Origin: Bacillota bacterium
GTDB lineage: Bacteria > Bacillota > Clostridia > Lachnospirales > Lachnospiraceae
DNA length: 64,000 nt
Reading direction: 5' to 3'
NCBI GenBank assembly: GCA_023436065.1
Contig: JAEZKU010000011.1
Span: forward strand, 124,001 to 188,000
In this document: positions 1-7,789 of the stretch, one piece after another
How the letters are laid out: each line of letters starts with the position of its first letter
Position numbering within the stretch: the first letter of the stretch is position 1
Made by a program: the position numbers and the translations under genes
Notes under the pieces: generated by a model
The model's database searches: none
What the model was told of the DNA's origin: nothing
Seen by the model: the letters and a program-made list of their open reading frames with translations, nothing else

Positions 1-480
1 CAGCCATTTCATTATGATTCCCAGACTTCCGCTTGTAGCATAGTCATAAATATACTCTGCTATATCCTTATTCACCTTCTTGCCGGTCCATTCCGTAATA
101 CATTGCTGTTTTACAATTGCCAGGACCTCCTTCTGAAACTTCTTGTCTCCGTTCTCACTAAGTAACACGGAGCATACCTCTCCATTCTCCTTGATATATT
201 CAAAAATCTGTTCCATCAGCTGAAAGGAGATCGAAGTCTTTTCTTGAAAGGAATAGTTGGCAAGATATTTATTAATATCATCCACAAGCTCCTGTTCAAT
301 CTGTTTCAGAAGGTCGAACTGATCGGTATAGTGGGCATAAAAGGTCGCCCGGTTCAAATCAGCCTCCTGACATAGCTCTGTAATTGTAATCCGAGAGATA
401 GCCTTTTGCTTCATGAGCTTTATCAGACTCTCCTTCAATACCATCCTGGTATATCTTACCTTCCTGTTCTCCTTCTCCAT
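1..480 (-). CDS. TetR/AcrR-family transcriptional regulator (3' end outside window)
   Basis: Reading the minus strand from an ATG at 480 gives 160 uninterrupted codons that run off the window at base 1, so the C-terminus is missing. The first 50 residues form a TetR-type helix-turn-helix: a basic start (MEKENRKVRYTRMVLKESL), then ITITELCQEADLNRATFYAH, the typical recognition-helix pattern ending in T-F-Y-x-H-Y/F. The rest is helical, as in the ligand-binding half of the family. An AGGGAGGT ribosome site sits 5-6 bases before the ATG. It is divergent from the MMPL transporter gene at 750, so a role as its local repressor is likely by analogy with many TetR/efflux pairs; no ligand can be inferred. 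Confidence 0.85.
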   Translation of the reverse strand, partial: MEKENRKVRYTRMVLKESLIKLMKQKAISRITITELCQEADLNRATFYAHYTDQFDLLKQIEQELVDDINKYLANYSFQEKTSISFQLMEQIFEYIKENGEVCSVLLSENGDKKFQKEVLAIVKQQCITEWTGKKVNKDIAEYIYDYATSGSLGIIMKWL

Positions 481-673
481 CGAAATACCTCCCTGCTATC
501 CTTGTGTTCCCATAATGATTGTAAATCCTAAAAAGTATTCATGAAATAAGCATGATTGGGAATTCTTATTATAGTCAGATGCATACTAAGAAGCTGAAGA
601 AAAATAATTTGCTGACTAATCAACAGTTTTTAAGTATTTGATTCTTTTGTTACACTTACAAAAAAACTGATTG

Positions 674-702
674 TTGTATTCCCTACACAATATTATTATT
701 CT
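674..702 (+). promoter_or_regulatory. possible promoter for the MMPL operon
   Basis: TTGTAT (674-679), 17-base spacer, TATTCT (697-702), about 48 bases before the ATG of the MMPL gene. The match to consensus is moderate. The 481-749 divergent gap is AT-rich and is where a TetR operator would be expected, but I see no clear perfect palindrome. Confidence 0.35.
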
Positions 703-749
703 ATAAATGTGATTAAAAATCAACACTCTGTTTAATATAGGAGGTTAAG

Positions 750-2798
750 ATGAACGCTATTCCCAGGTATATTATCAAACATAAGAAGCTGATCGTGACT
801 GCTTTTATCCTATTGGCCATCGTAAGTACCCTGCTAATGACCCGGGTGTCAGTAAACTTTAAACTGGCTGATTATCTGCCCTCCGACGCCAATTCCACAG
901 TGGCTCTTCATCTGTTAAAGCAGGAATTTACTTCTGCTATTCCAAATGCCAGGGTCATGATAAAAAACGTAACCCTTCAGGAGGCGATGGATTATAAGGA
1001 TATGCTGGCTGCCGCAGAGGGAGTGACTGAGGTAATGTGGCTGGATGACGTATACAATCTGCGAGAGCCCATCGAAATGGCAGATCCTACGCTCATTGAA
1101 GCGTATTACAAGAACAATAACGCACTCTTTTCCGTCACAATCCGGGAAGGCAGGGAACGGGAGGCTGCTGATGCAATCTATACAATCATAGGAGACGATA
1201 ATGCACTGGCCGGGGATGCGATAAATATTGCAACCTCTCAAAAGCTCGTCGTATCTGAAGTTATCAAGGCAACTGCTATACTGGTGCCCATTATTTTATT
1301 GATCTTAATCATCTCCACCGGTTCCTGGCTGGAGCCCATCCTCTTCATAGGTTCCATCGGCATATCGGTTCTGATCAATATGGGCAGCAATATCATATTC
1401 GGCGAGATTTCCTTCCTTACCCAATCCATCAGTCCCATACTGCAGCTTGCCGTATCCCTGGATTATGCTATCTTCTTACTGCACAGCTTTTCCGAATACA
1501 GAAAGGAGCTTCCGGTTCATGAAGCAATGCAGCGCGCAATGATCAGGGCATTTGCGGCGATTGCTGCCAGTGCCGCAACAACATTGTTTGGATTTATTGC
1601 TTTGCTGTTCATGCGTTTTCGTGTCGGTTCAGATTTGGGCATCAATCTGGTGAAGGGAATCCTTCTCAGCTTTATTTCCGTTATGGTTTTTCTCCCTTCG
1701 CTGACCCTATGCTGTTATAAACTAATCGACAATACCAGGCATAAGCCGTTGTTACCCGAATTTAAAACCTGTGGAAATTATCTGCTGAAGCTCAGAATTC
1801 CTGCCCTGCTCCTGATCGCAATACTAATCCTTCCCTGTTTTATGGCGCAACGAAGCAATGATTTTCTCTATGGCTTCGGAAACCTCTCACAGGTCGGCCG
1901 CAGCGGTGAGGATCAGGACATGATCAATGAGGAGTTCGGGCAACAAAATGCCATGGTTTTACTGGTCCCGAGGGGGGAACCCGCAAAGGAGGAGCTACTA
2001 TGCAAGGAGCTTAAGAAGCTGCCCCATGTAACCGGAGTAATCTCCTATGTAACCAGCGTGGATGCTACAATACCTGCCGATTTTTTGGAGGATACAATCA
2101 TCAACCAATTCTACTCGGAGCATTATAGCAGGATCATCCTGTATACCGATACACCCGAAGAAGGCGAGGTGGCCTTTGGTCTGGTGAGGAATATTAAGTC
2201 TCGGGCGCAGGCTTATTATCAGGCTACGGTATATGCCTGCGGGCAGAGTGTGAACCTGTACGATATGAAAAGCATTACCACTGCCGATACACCCAAGGTT
2301 AATGGTATAGCTATTTTAGCAATTACATTGGTTTTGGTGTTTACCTTTATGTCTGCTTCCATACCCCTGCTTCTGCTGCTGACCATCGAAGCAGCCATCT
2401 GGATCAATCTGTCCGTACCCTATTTTTATGGTAATTCCATCAACTACCTGGGCTTTCTGGTCATCAATACGGTTCAGCTCGGTGCCACAGTCGATTATGC
2501 CATACTACTCACGGATAATTATCGGAGATTCCGAAAGGAGCTTCCGAAGAAGGAAGCCATGAAGGCAACACTTGGCGAGAGCTTTCATTCCATCCTGATT
2601 TCTGCTACCATACTAACCTCCGCCGGTTTTTGTGTTGGCTATACCTCCTCCAATCCTATCGTGTCAAATCTGGGAATATTGTTGGGAAGAGGAACGATAT
2701 TATCCATGCTGCTGGTCGTATGTGTGCTGCCCGGACTGCTTCTGATGTTTGACAGCATCATAAAAATGACTACGTATCATGCAGGCTTTCATAAATAA
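750..2798 (+). CDS. MMPL/RND-family membrane transporter
   Basis: 682-residue polytopic membrane protein with the two-fold RND layout: one N-terminal membrane helix (about 12-30), an extracytoplasmic loop, a block of membrane helices (about 170-330), a second loop and a second block (about 515-670). Each block carries the MMPL signature of an Asp-Tyr in a membrane helix followed by a basic loop: LDYAIFLLHSFSEYRKELP in the first and VDYAILLTDNYRRFRKELP in the second. The family exports lipids or hydrophobic compounds using an ion gradient. The start is backed by TAGGAGGT 6 bases upstream. It probably forms an operon with the next gene (26-base gap) and is divergent from a TetR gene. The substrate is unknown; drug or lipid export are both possible. 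Confidence 0.88.
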   Translation: MNAIPRYIIKHKKLIVTAFILLAIVSTLLMTRVSVNFKLADYLPSDANSTVALHLLKQEFTSAIPNARVMIKNVTLQEAMDYKDMLAAAEGVTEVMWLDDVYNLREPIEMADPTLIEAYYKNNNALFSVTIREGREREAADAIYTIIGDDNALAGDAINIATSQKLVVSEVIKATAILVPIILLILIISTGSWLEPILFIGSIGISVLINMGSNIIFGEISFLTQSISPILQLAVSLDYAIFLLHSFSEYRKELPVHEAMQRAMIRAFAAIAASAATTLFGFIALLFMRFRVGSDLGINLVKGILLSFISVMVFLPSLTLCCYKLIDNTRHKPLLPEFKTCGNYLLKLRIPALLLIAILILPCFMAQRSNDFLYGFGNLSQVGRSGEDQDMINEEFGQQNAMVLLVPRGEPAKEELLCKELKKLPHVTGVISYVTSVDATIPADFLEDTIINQFYSEHYSRIILYTDTPEEGEVAFGLVRNIKSRAQAYYQATVYACGQSVNLYDMKSITTADTPKVNGIAILAITLVLVFTFMSASIPLLLLLTIEAAIWINLSVPYFYGNSINYLGFLVINTVQLGATVDYAILLTDNYRRFRKELPKKEAMKATLGESFHSILISATILTSAGFCVGYTSSNPIVSNLGILLGRGTILSMLLVVCVLPGLLLMFDSIIKMTTYHAGFHK

Positions 2799-2824
2799 TT
2801 GATGATAAAGAACAGGAGGTATCT

Positions 2825-4699
2825 ATGAGTCATTATAAGAAAATTACCTTAACCCTGACCGCCATACTGAGTACCGCATTGCTTGTGGCCTTCTTAGTTA
2901 CAATCCCTTCCGGGTTCCCCGGACCTTCGCGGGTCATAGCCGCAGCCGGAAATACCTCTGCTAAGGATGCGGACTCCGGTGTAATAGATTCTAAGGAAGA
3001 GGTCATCTATGCGCGTCTGGCAGAAGACGGTACTGTAGAAGATATCTATAGCATCAATATACTGAATATCGTAAAGGACGGCTTGGTCAACGACTACGGC
3101 GGCTTTACGACACTCAAAAATCTTTCCTCCACCGCCCCGATTCATTATCAGGACGACAGGGTGACTGTAGAGGCAAAGGCCGGTCGTTTTTACTACCAGG
3201 GTAATTTATCCAATCAACAGCTTCCCTGGAGGGTCAGCCTCGACTACAATCTTGACGGAGCAACCATACTGCCCTCCGAGCTTTCCGGAAAATCCGGTCT
3301 CTTTGAGCTTCGCATCAAAACCTCCGTAAATGAAACGATCACCCCAACCTTCTATGACCATTATCTGCTACAGATTACAATTACCCTTGACACCACAAAG
3401 TGCAGTGATATTACTGCAAATGGGGCAGTCTTTGCCAATTCCGGAGGTAATAAGCTTATCACCTTCACCGTTATGCCTAAAAAGTCTGCTGATCTTAAGG
3501 TTACCGCTAAGGTAAAGGATTTCTCCATGGAGGGCATACAGATCTCTGCTGTACCCTTTACCATGAATATTGATATACCTGATACCTCACTTCTGACGGA
3601 GGATTTGACTATGCTTTCTGATGCAATTGCTCAGCTGGGTGATGGTGTCGGTATACTGGAGGATGGGATGAAGGAATTGAATTCGGGCACCACCGGGCTG
3701 TACAGCGGTTCCGCTGAGTTCTCCGGAGGGATCCATAAGCTTGATGCTTCCTCCTCAGAGCTTGTCTCAGGATCGAAATCCATCTCTGAGGCTCTGGCTG
3801 CGCTCTCCACCTCCTTACAAAGCTCCCTGAAGGGTGATGACCTGACAGCCCTGCTTCAGCTTCCCGATGCTTTGACACAGCTGTCCGACGGCCTGACAGA
3901 AATATCAGAAGGGATGAAGGCACTCTCCTCAGGATATGACAGCGCCTTCACTGCTATGGATTCGGCTATTCGATCCATACCGACAGAAGATATTTCCCCT
4001 GAGGATTTACTATCGCTTACAGTAAAGAATCCCTTCAATCAGACACTTGACCGATTGCTTGACTACTATAAGGCTGCCCAGACCATAAAATATACCTATG
4101 TCCAGACAGAACCTGCTTTTACAGCCGTAAAGCAGAGCTTAACGGATATGGCTACCTCCCTCGATACGATTTCTGCTTCCCTGGACACTGTGGCACTGCA
4201 ATTGTCCTCTCCTGCGTCCGGCTCCACCCTGTCCTCCTCCATTATGAAGCTGGTTATGGGGATCAATACCTTATCCACCAATTATAAGGAGTTCCATGAG
4301 GGACTGAAGGAATATACCGCCGGGGTATCAGCACTTTCTGATAACTATGCTTACCTGTACGAAGGAATTGGTGCTCTTGCTGAGGGAACCGAGAAGATGG
4401 CTGACGGTATCGAAGCACTGAATAGCGGTACCGAAGAACTGATTGATAAGACAAAGGATATGCCCTCCCAAATGGAGGCCACCATCGATACCCTACTTTC
4501 TGATTATGACACTTCGGCCTATACTCCCATATCCTTTGTTTCAGAAAAGAACGAGCATGTCAGTTCTGTACAGTTTGTCCTGAGGACTGCCGCAATCCAA
4601 CCGGTGAAGGAAGCAAAGCCCGTCGCCTCTCCTACAGATAAAGAGACGGTCTGGACCCGTTTGCTTAACCTATTTCAGAAAATCGATCTCTCTGAGTAG
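2825..4699 (+). CDS. secreted or membrane-anchored Leu/Gly-heptad protein, partner of the MMPL transporter
   Basis: 624 residues. An N-terminal hydrophobic segment (about 7-28) is a signal peptide or anchor. Residues about 50-250 form a beta-rich domain. From about 260 to 560 the chain is helical with the repeated L-x-x-G-x-x-x pattern known from YhgE/Pip-type proteins, for example LEDGMKELNSGTTGLYSG and LYEGIGALAEGTEKMADG. Unlike YhgE/Pip proteins there is no C-terminal membrane block, so it is mostly outside the membrane. It has an AGGAGGT ribosome site and lies 26 bases after the MMPL gene. This pairing suggests an extracytoplasmic stalk or adaptor for the transporter; that is inference from neighbourhood and repeat type. 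Confidence 0.75.
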   Translation: MSHYKKITLTLTAILSTALLVAFLVTIPSGFPGPSRVIAAAGNTSAKDADSGVIDSKEEVIYARLAEDGTVEDIYSINILNIVKDGLVNDYGGFTTLKNLSSTAPIHYQDDRVTVEAKAGRFYYQGNLSNQQLPWRVSLDYNLDGATILPSELSGKSGLFELRIKTSVNETITPTFYDHYLLQITITLDTTKCSDITANGAVFANSGGNKLITFTVMPKKSADLKVTAKVKDFSMEGIQISAVPFTMNIDIPDTSLLTEDLTMLSDAIAQLGDGVGILEDGMKELNSGTTGLYSGSAEFSGGIHKLDASSSELVSGSKSISEALAALSTSLQSSLKGDDLTALLQLPDALTQLSDGLTEISEGMKALSSGYDSAFTAMDSAIRSIPTEDISPEDLLSLTVKNPFNQTLDRLLDYYKAAQTIKYTYVQTEPAFTAVKQSLTDMATSLDTISASLDTVALQLSSPASGSTLSSSIMKLVMGINTLSTNYKEFHEGLKEYTAGVSALSDNYAYLYEGIGALAEGTEKMADGIEALNSGTEELIDKTKDMPSQMEATIDTLLSDYDTSAYTPISFVSEKNEHVSSVQFVLRTAAIQPVKEAKPVASPTDKETVWTRLLNLFQKIDLSE

Positions 4700-4705
4700 A
4701 ATTGA

Positions 4706-4734
4706 TTGACACAAATGAGGTGATATGTTAAAAT
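4706..4734 (+). promoter_or_regulatory. sigma-A promoter for oadG-oadB
   Basis: TTGACA (4706-4711), 17-base spacer, TAAAAT (4729-4734). Near-perfect consensus directly after the stop of the upstream gene, which gives a leader of about 145 bases before oadG. Confidence 0.8.
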
Positions 4735-4800
4735 CTAGACAAATAATTGTCCGGTTGGCAGTATACTGAATACTGTTTCAAGTTTTGAGCTTAAGGGTGG

Positions 4801-4836
4801 AGAGCTTCTTAATTGAAGTTTTGCGCTCTTTTTTTA
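4801..4836 (+). terminator. attenuator-like hairpin with U-run in the oadG leader
   Basis: AGAGC (4801-4805) pairs with GCTCT (4825-4829), with an inner TTC/GAA pairing, and is followed by a run of T to 4836. It lies between the 4706 promoter and oadG. GTTTCAA before it (4775-4781) can pair with TTGAAAC just after the U-run, which would be an alternative fold. It may instead end transcription coming from the MMPL operon. Confidence 0.5.
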
Positions 4837-4886
4837 TTGAAACGGTAACAGTGAATTGCCTGGCGATAAGAAATGGGGTGATAGTT

Positions 4887-5036
4887 GTGACTTTATCAGA
4901 AAGTATCTTAATCGCTATCTTTTGTATGGCGGTTGTTTTTGCCGTTCTGGGAATTCTTTGGGCATTGATCCGTATCTTCTCCAGGATCATCCAAAAGCTT
5001 GAAGTAAGAGGTGAGTCAGGTTCCGTCAATTCATAA
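4887..5036 (+). CDS. oadG: OadG-like small subunit of a Na+-translocating decarboxylase
   Basis: About 49 residues: one membrane helix (SILIAIFCMAVVFAVLGILW) then a short polar tail, the layout of the gamma/delta subunits of biotin-dependent Na+-pump decarboxylases. I chose GTG at 4887 because GGGGTG sits just upstream; the frame stays open back to 4785, but that extension crosses the leader hairpin and has no ribosome site. Followed after 45 bases by the beta subunit. In the family this subunit stabilises the complex and anchors the carboxyltransferase. Alpha and biotin-carrier subunits are not in the window. It could equally serve methylmalonyl-CoA or glutaconyl-CoA decarboxylase. Confidence 0.7.
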   Translation: MTLSESILIAIFCMAVVFAVLGILWALIRIFSRIIQKLEVRGESGSVNS

Positions 5037-5081
5037 TGTCAGTACTGATATACTCCAATAATGAAGAAAGAGGTCATGAAT

Positions 5082-6218
5082 ATGTTTATTGAATCACTGA
5101 TTCGAATATGGAAAGACTCCGGTTTCGCAGCTATGAACTGGCAGTCCATTGTTATGTTAATTGCCTCCTGTGTGTTGATCTACCTCGCTATAGGCAAAAA
5201 ATTTGAACCACTTCTGCTCCTTCCGATTGCTTTCGGTATGCTGCTGGCCAATCTCCCACTATCGGGTCTTATGAACGAACCGGCTAGTGCGAATGAAGCA
5301 GGCGGTCTGTTATATTATCTATATCTCGGTGTAAAGAAAGGCATCTATCCATCCCTGATCTTTCTGGGTATCGGTGCGATGACCGACTTTGGGCCATTGA
5401 TTGCCCGTCCCTCCAGCCTGTTAATCGGTGCCGGTTCTCAGTTCGGTATTGTTACCGCCTTTATCATTGCCACACTGTTAGGCTTCGATCCTCAGGAAGC
5501 TGCTTCCATCGGTATTATCGGCGGTGCCGATGGACCCACTGCCATCTATCTGACTACCAGATTGGCTCCTCATTTGTTGGCTTCCATTGCCATCGCAGCA
5601 TATTCCTATATGGCATTGATTCCTTTGATTCAACCTCCTCTGATGAAACTGCTTACTACAAAAAAAGAGCGTGAAATTCAGATGGAACAGTTACGTCCCG
5701 TTTCCAAGCTTGAAAAAATTTGCTTTCCAATCGTTGTTTCCGTTTTCTGTATCCTTCTGCTTCCCTCCGTCGCTCCGTTAATCGGTATGCTGATGCTTGG
5801 TAATCTCTTTAAGGAATCCGGTGTTGTAGAAAGATTATCCGATACCGTACAGAATGCTTTGATTAATATTGTAACCATATTCCTTGGAGTGACTGTAGGT
5901 GCAACTGCTTCGGGAACCACCTTTTTACGTCCCCAAACACTGGGTATTATCTTCCTGGGATTGGTTGCTTTTATGTTCAGCACCATAGGTGGACTTTTGA
6001 TCGGAAAGTTCATGTGTTGGGTAACCAAAGGAAAGATCAATCCGCTGATCGGCTCTGCAGGGGTATCAGCCGTACCGATGGCCGCACGCGTATCCCAGGT
6101 TGAAGGTCAGAAGGCTAGACCGGGTAATTATCTGTTGATGCACGCCATGGGTCCTAACGTTGCCGGAGTAATCGGTTCTGCTGTCGCTGCCGGTGTTCTG
6201 TTATCACTGTTCGGCTAA
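5082..6218 (+). CDS. oadB: Na+-translocating decarboxylase beta subunit
   Basis: 378 residues from ATG 5082 (MFIESLIRIWKDSG). An in-frame ATG at 5061 has no ribosome site, while AAAGAGG lies 7-8 bases before 5082. About ten hydrophobic helices and the family hallmark GGADGPTAIYLT, whose Asp is the Na+-binding carboxylate in oxaloacetate decarboxylase beta, identify it. The C-terminal half holds the second conserved block (SAVPMAARVSQ and HAMGPNVAGVIGSAVAAG). It couples decarboxylation of a biotin-bound carboxyl group to Na+ export. The substrate (oxaloacetate, methylmalonyl-CoA or glutaconyl-CoA) depends on the alpha subunit, encoded elsewhere. Convergent with lysC across a shared terminator. 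Confidence 0.9.
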   Translation: MFIESLIRIWKDSGFAAMNWQSIVMLIASCVLIYLAIGKKFEPLLLLPIAFGMLLANLPLSGLMNEPASANEAGGLLYYLYLGVKKGIYPSLIFLGIGAMTDFGPLIARPSSLLIGAGSQFGIVTAFIIATLLGFDPQEAASIGIIGGADGPTAIYLTTRLAPHLLASIAIAAYSYMALIPLIQPPLMKLLTTKKEREIQMEQLRPVSKLEKICFPIVVSVFCILLLPSVAPLIGMLMLGNLFKESGVVERLSDTVQNALINIVTIFLGVTVGATASGTTFLRPQTLGIIFLGLVAFMFSTIGGLLIGKFMCWVTKGKINPLIGSAGVSAVPMAARVSQVEGQKARPGNYLLMHAMGPNVAGVIGSAVAAGVLLSLFG

Positions 6219-6245
6219 TATAAACAATTAAATTCATAGAATCAT

Positions 6246-6310
6246 AAATGCTCCTCTTTAGGAAACAGCTGATATCATAAAAGCTTTGACCTAAAGTGGA
6301 GCATTTTTAT
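6246..6310. terminator. bidirectional terminator between oadB and lysC
   Basis: Long stem: AAATGCTCC-t-CTTTAGG (6246-6262) pairs with CCTAAAG-t-GGAGCATTT (6290-6306), flanked by T on the plus strand and A-rich sequence on the other side. It lies between two convergent genes. Confidence 0.85.
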
Positions 6311-6336
6311 TATGTGTTATTTATATTGTCTCATGC

Positions 6337-7656
6337 TTAGGATTGAACAAAGGTTGAATAGATCGCTTTTGTTGCTTCCTCGAAGTCCTCCTCAGCAACA
6401 CCGATGATAATATTCAACTCTGAGGATCCCTGATCAATCATCTTGACGTTGATCTTTGCCTGAGCAAGAGCGGTAAATATCTTTGCCGCAGTTCCTCTAG
6501 CTTTTCTCATACCGCGTCCTACGACCGCGATTAAGGCAAGATTATTCTCTATCTCAATACTATCGGGATGGGTTCTGTGCGTGATCTCATCCAATACCGA
6601 CTTTTCTTTTCCCTTGAAGGACTCTGTACTGACAATTACACTTAAGGTATCGATACCGGAGGGAATATGTTCAAAGCACAGATCATTTTTCTCCAATGCA
6701 CGAAGTATATTTCTTCCGAAGCCAACCTCGCTGTTCATCATATCCTTCTCTATATTAATAACCGAGAAGCCCTTCTTTCCTGCAATTCCGGTGATGGTAT
6801 AGGGACTGGAATCCACTGTCTGGGCTACAATCATCGTACCGGGATCGGAAGGCAGGTTCGTATTCTTGATGTTAATCGGAATGCCGACGGTACGCACGGG
6901 AAAGATAGCATCTTCATGCAGGACGGTGGCTCCCATGTAGGAAAGCTCACGAAGCTCTCTGTAGGTTATGGTTGTAATCGGCTTCGGATCCTTCACAATT
7001 CTCGGATCACAGATCAAAAAGCCGCTGACATCCGTCCAATTCTCATAGAGCTCTGCATTGACTGCTCTTGCAACGATGGAACCCGTCACATCGGAACCGC
7101 CGCGGGAGAAGGTCTTAATCGTATCGTTCGGCATTGAGCCATAGAAACCGGGTATCACCGCATTCTCCATCTCTGCCAGCCTTGGCCCGAGCTTGGAAAG
7201 CGTTCTCTCTAAATCAAACTCACCGCTTTCATTGAAATACAACAGACCTACTGTATCCAGGAAGGGGAATCCAAGGTATTTCGCAAGCAGCATACTATTC
7301 AGATATTCGCCGCGGCTTGCCGCATAATCACGTCCGGCACTGTGTGCAAAGGATGCCTTAATATATTTAAATTCCTCCTCCAATGACATATCCAGAGCCA
7401 GATCCTTGATGATGCTGTTATAACGTTCCTCTATCAAAGCAAATTCCTTATCGAAATTCTCACCCTTTGATGCCTTGTCATAGCAATTATAAAGCATATC
7501 AGTAATCTTAATATCCTTGTCAAAACGTTTTCCCGGAGCAGAAGCTACTACAAAACGTCTGGATTTGTCTGCATGGATGATATCCGCTACTTTTTTGAAT
7601 TGATTCGCGTCAGCAAGGGAACTGCCACCGAATTTCACAACCTTTGTACCATTCAT
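6337..7656 (-). CDS. lysC: aspartate kinase
   Basis: 439 residues. It catalyses ATP-dependent phosphorylation of aspartate, the first step to lysine, threonine and methionine, in the cytosol. N-terminal kinase motif VVKFGGSSLAD (residues 6-16), a second amino-acid-kinase motif FSRGGSDVTGS, and two C-terminal ACT-type regulatory modules (about 300-439, for example NIEKDMMNSEVGFG and VVGRGMRKARGTAAKIF), where end-product amino acids bind. The length fits the monofunctional class. AGAGAGGAT sits 6 bases before the ATG. It has its own promoter with unusual repeats upstream, suggesting dedicated transcriptional control. Confidence 0.95.
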   Translation of the reverse strand: MNGTKVVKFGGSSLADANQFKKVADIIHADKSRRFVVASAPGKRFDKDIKITDMLYNCYDKASKGENFDKEFALIEERYNSIIKDLALDMSLEEEFKYIKASFAHSAGRDYAASRGEYLNSMLLAKYLGFPFLDTVGLLYFNESGEFDLERTLSKLGPRLAEMENAVIPGFYGSMPNDTIKTFSRGGSDVTGSIVARAVNAELYENWTDVSGFLICDPRIVKDPKPITTITYRELRELSYMGATVLHEDAIFPVRTVGIPINIKNTNLPSDPGTMIVAQTVDSSPYTITGIAGKKGFSVINIEKDMMNSEVGFGRNILRALEKNDLCFEHIPSGIDTLSVIVSTESFKGKEKSVLDEITHRTHPDSIEIENNLALIAVVGRGMRKARGTAAKIFTALAQAKINVKMIDQGSSELNIIIGVAEEDFEEATKAIYSTFVQS

Positions 7657-7699
7657 AGAATATCCTCTCTTTTTTAGATTAATGTAGTAAAGTATCTAT

Positions 7700-7728
7700 A
7701 TTATATATGCAGTGTCCGAAATTATCAA
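7700..7728 (-). promoter_or_regulatory. promoter of lysC
   Basis: On the minus strand TTGATA (7728-7723), 17-base spacer, TATAAT (7705-7700), 44 bases before the lysC ATG. A repeat arm (7702-7718) covers the spacer and the -10 box, so a bound protein would block RNA polymerase. Confidence 0.75.
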
Positions 7729-7777
7729 TAGCATAATTACGAACACTGCATATATAATTATAAACACTGCATATATA
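7702..7777. repeat. three copies of a 15-17-bp element at the lysC promoter
   Basis: Copy 1, TATATATGCAGTGTCCG (7702-7718), is inverted relative to copy 2, CGAACACTGCATATATA (7740-7756), with one mismatch. Copy 3, AAACACTGCATATATA (7762-7777), is direct with copy 2 at about 21-bp spacing. Copy 1 overlaps the lysC -10 region. This looks like a multi-site operator; an RNA hairpin is also possible for copies 1 and 2. No T-box or lysine-riboswitch features are seen. Confidence 0.7.
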
Positions 7778-7789
7778 TAATTGCTTTCT

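Noticed and set aside
3609..3923. Open frames on the minus strand inside the heptad-repeat gene
   Set aside because: No ribosome sites and low-complexity products; shadows of the coding strand, as are most frames opposite large genes here.
4785..4886. N-terminal extension of the OadG-like protein
   Set aside because: The extension crosses the leader hairpin and U-run and has no ribosome site; the membrane helix starts right after GTG 4887.
7657..7789. Lysine riboswitch or T-box before lysC
   Set aside because: The gap is only about 130 bases and shows none of the conserved elements; promoter and repeats explain it better.
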